From: Bradyrhizobium sp. SRS-191
Lineage (GTDB): Bacteria; Pseudomonadota; Alphaproteobacteria; Rhizobiales; Xanthobacteraceae
NCBI RefSeq assembly: GCF_024586915.1
Contig: NZ_JANBVS010000006.1
Span: forward strand, 1-64,000
Length of the DNA stretch: 64,000 nucleotides
Direction: 5' to 3'
The position numbers and the translations under genes were made by a program. Position 1 is the first letter of the stretch. Each line of letters opens with the position of its first letter. Below the pieces are notes generated by a model. It was given only the letters and a program-made list of their open reading frames with translations, did not search any database and was not told the DNA's origin. This document shows, in pieces, positions 62,642 through 64,000 of this stretch.

Positions 62642-63664
62642 TCAGCTGATGTTGCCGGCGTAGCGCTGCAGCAGAGTCCAGGCCTCGTCGCCGAACTTGG
62701 CCTTGGCGTCCTTGTAGAAGCTGGTCTTGGCGAGCGTCGCCTGGAACAGCTCGGCATCGGTCTTGTTGAAGGTCAGCCCCTTGCCTTCCAGGGTCTTCTG
62801 CAGGTCGGCATTGGCCTGGACGATGTCGTTGCGCTGCTTCTTGGCTGCGTCGTTGAACTTCGTCTGCAGCAGCTGCTGCACGTCCTTCGGGATCGTCTTC
62901 CAGATCTTGCCGCTCGACAGCAGCCAGAAGCCGTCCCAGCTGTGATTGGTCAGCGAGCAGAACTTCTGCACCTCGTAGAACTTCGCGGATTCGATCAGCG
63001 CCAGCGGGTTCTCCTGGCCGTCGGCGATCTTGGTCTGCAGCGCCGAATAGGCTTCGCTCAGGGGAATGCTCACCGGCGAGGCGCCGAACGCCGAGAACAT
63101 CGCCACCCACAGCGGCACCACCGGCACGCGGATCTTGAAGTTGGCGAGATCGGCCGGCGTGTTGATCGGCTTGGTGCTGGTCGTGATCTGGCGGAAGCCG
63201 TTGTCCCAGACGCTCTCGAACGGAAACAACCCGACCTTCTCGATGTTGCGGCGGATGAAGCCGCCGACCTCGCCGTCCATCGCCGCCCACACCTTGTCGT
63301 AGCTGGTGAAGGCGAAGCCGACGCCGGTGAGCGAAGCGGTCGGGATCAGGGTCGACAGCACGGTGCCCGGCATGGTCGCGAGCTCGAGCGCGCCGGAGCG
63401 CAGCTGGGTGATCATGTCGCTGTCGCTGCCGAGCTGATTGTTCGGAAAAAGGCTGATCTCGACCTGCCCCTTGGTCTCGGCGGTGATCGCATCGACCGCC
63501 TCGCGCAGCCGCACGTTCACCGAATGCGTGGCGGGCAGGTCGTTGCCGAATTTCAGCTTGAGCGGCGCGGCCTGCGCCAGCACGGCCGGTGTCTTCGCGA
63601 GATAGCCGGCAGCGGCGGCGCCGGCAGCAGTGGTCAACAACGCACGACGGCTCACCTTGAGCAT
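62642..63664 (-). CDS. TRAP transporter substrate-binding protein (DctP)
   Basis: A 340-residue periplasmic protein with a twin-arginine-like signal (SRRALLTTAAGAAAAGYLA). LKFGNDLPATHSVNVRLREAVDAI and GQVEISLFPNNQLGSD are the DctP opening. The carboxylate-binding arginine is expected in NFKIRVPVVPLW. I start at MLKVSRRAL with AGGGAG upstream; the frame extends 23 codons further without likeness. It is the first gene of a five-gene run ending with the ThDP enzyme. Confidence 0.93.
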   Translation of the reverse strand: MLKVSRRALLTTAAGAAAAGYLAKTPAVLAQAAPLKLKFGNDLPATHSVNVRLREAVDAITAETKGQVEISLFPNNQLGSDSDMITQLRSGALELATMPGTVLSTLIPTASLTGVGFAFTSYDKVWAAMDGEVGGFIRRNIEKVGLFPFESVWDNGFRQITTSTKPINTPADLANFKIRVPVVPLWVAMFSAFGASPVSIPLSEAYSALQTKIADGQENPLALIESAKFYEVQKFCSLTNHSWDGFWLLSSGKIWKTIPKDVQQLLQTKFNDAAKKQRNDIVQANADLQKTLEGKGLTFNKTDAELFQATLAKTSFYKDAKAKFGDEAWTLLQRYAGNIS

Positions 63665-63705
63665 TGGCTCTCTCCCTGAACGGCCGCATTCTCGCGACTT
63701 CTGAA

Positions 63706-63731
63706 CGAATTCGTATTCCGAATTCGAATTC
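63706..63731. promoter_or_regulatory. Clustered CGAATTCG repeats upstream of TRAP operon
   Basis: CGAATTCG occurs at 63706-63713 and 63719-63726, and GAATTC again at 63726-63731, within a locally AT-rich stretch 42 bases before the binding-protein start. Spacing of 13 between the first two suits a multimeric repressor on one face of DNA. No regulator gene is visible in the window. Confidence 0.45.
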
Positions 63732-63817
63732 AAAGCAAGTAGATTCTACCTGAGGTTTTTACGGTTAATAGATACCGTAGGCCGAACGAAGGGCTTGCGC
63801 TCACCAAACTCAAAGGT

Positions 63818-63987
63818 GTCGTCCGGGCAAGCGCGCCAACGCGACAGCGTTGGCGCGCGCCGACCCGGGATCCATACGCCGCGGCGGACGTGGCTGGGCG
63901 AGATGGGTCGACCATCGTGCCCCGCACGTCTCCCTGGGGTTATGGGTCCCGGATCGGCGCGCGCGTTGCGCGCTTGTCCGGGACGAC
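63818..63987. repeat. Palindromic intergenic repeat
   Basis: GTCGTCCGGGCAAGCGCGC pairs with GCGCGCTTGTCCGGGACGAC (one extra base), and CGGGATCCATACG faces GTTATGGGTCCCGG. It fits the other GTCGTCC double palindromes in this window. The window ends 13 bases later with no gene begun. Confidence 0.75.
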
Positions 63988-64000
63988 GACGGAGATCTGA

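Noticed and set aside
61397..63679. A 760-codon plus-strand frame opposite the TRAP genes
   Set aside because: It is an antisense shadow of well-recognised TRAP transporter genes and has a repetitive His/Arg/Asp composition.

Overview
The window is 64 kb of high-GC alphaproteobacterial chromosome, most probably from Bradyrhizobium or a close relative. Grounds for this are the two-piece (permuted) ssrA gene whose tag reads ANDNFAPVAQAA, the RegS/RegR-type pair, many branched-chain-type ABC, TRAP and tripartite tricarboxylate transporter genes, GCG-type small secreted proteins, and many palindromic intergenic repeats of a kind I associate with Bradyrhizobium genomes. The gene content is core metabolism mixed with several catabolic transport cassettes. 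I see no phage, insertion sequence, CRISPR array, tRNA or rRNA gene.

Region by region: (1) 1-6.4 kb: acetolactate synthase large subunit with an Ile/Leu/Val-rich leader peptide and attenuator, divergent miaA/serB, two small unlinked genes and an orphan arsH. (2) 6.8-13 kb: a minus-strand run thyA, GNAT, folA, hflK, hflC, DUF2065, degP (nucleotide/folate synthesis followed by membrane protein quality control). (3) 13.2-17.8 kb: a tripartite tricarboxylate transporter (tctB-tctA-tctC) and a split chromate transporter. (4) 17.97-21.3 kb: ssrA, the ClpXP adaptor sspB, fumC, and two small genes (DUF4169 and ribbon-helix-helix). (5) 21.4-25.4 kb: feoAB, then a quinone reductase divergent from a LysR regulator.

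(6) 25.4-33.9 kb: a minus-strand cluster LysR, shikimate/quinate dehydrogenase, binding protein, two permeases, two ATPases, 3-dehydroshikimate dehydratase. Stop/start overlaps tie the transporter genes to the dehydratase, so the simplest reading is uptake of quinate, shikimate or dehydroshikimate and conversion to protocatechuate. (7) 33.9-42.9 kb: a large AsmA-like protein, a cytochrome P450 with an MFS carrier, a repeat-filled gap, a secreted protein of unknown function and a DODA-type dioxygenase. (8) 43-47.6 kb: a 185-bp tandem repeat, DoxX, LysR, a SulP anion transporter and two small secreted proteins.

(9) 47.6-56 kb: a cyoABCD quinol oxidase operon followed on the same strand by SURF1 and the redox-responsive RegS/RegR pair. 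An MFS carrier is divergent from cyoA, and a perfect 19-bp palindrome lies between them. (10) 56.4-63.7 kb: a five-gene operon of TRAP binding protein, fused TRAP membrane subunits, acyl-CoA synthetase, AEC-family carrier and a thiamine-diphosphate enzyme. It looks like a carboxylic-acid uptake, CoA activation and carbon-carbon lyase pathway and is the best candidate here for an uncharacterised catabolic route.

All calls come from reading the sequence and remembered family motifs. No database search was run, and start codons were chosen by Shine-Dalgarno position and family length.
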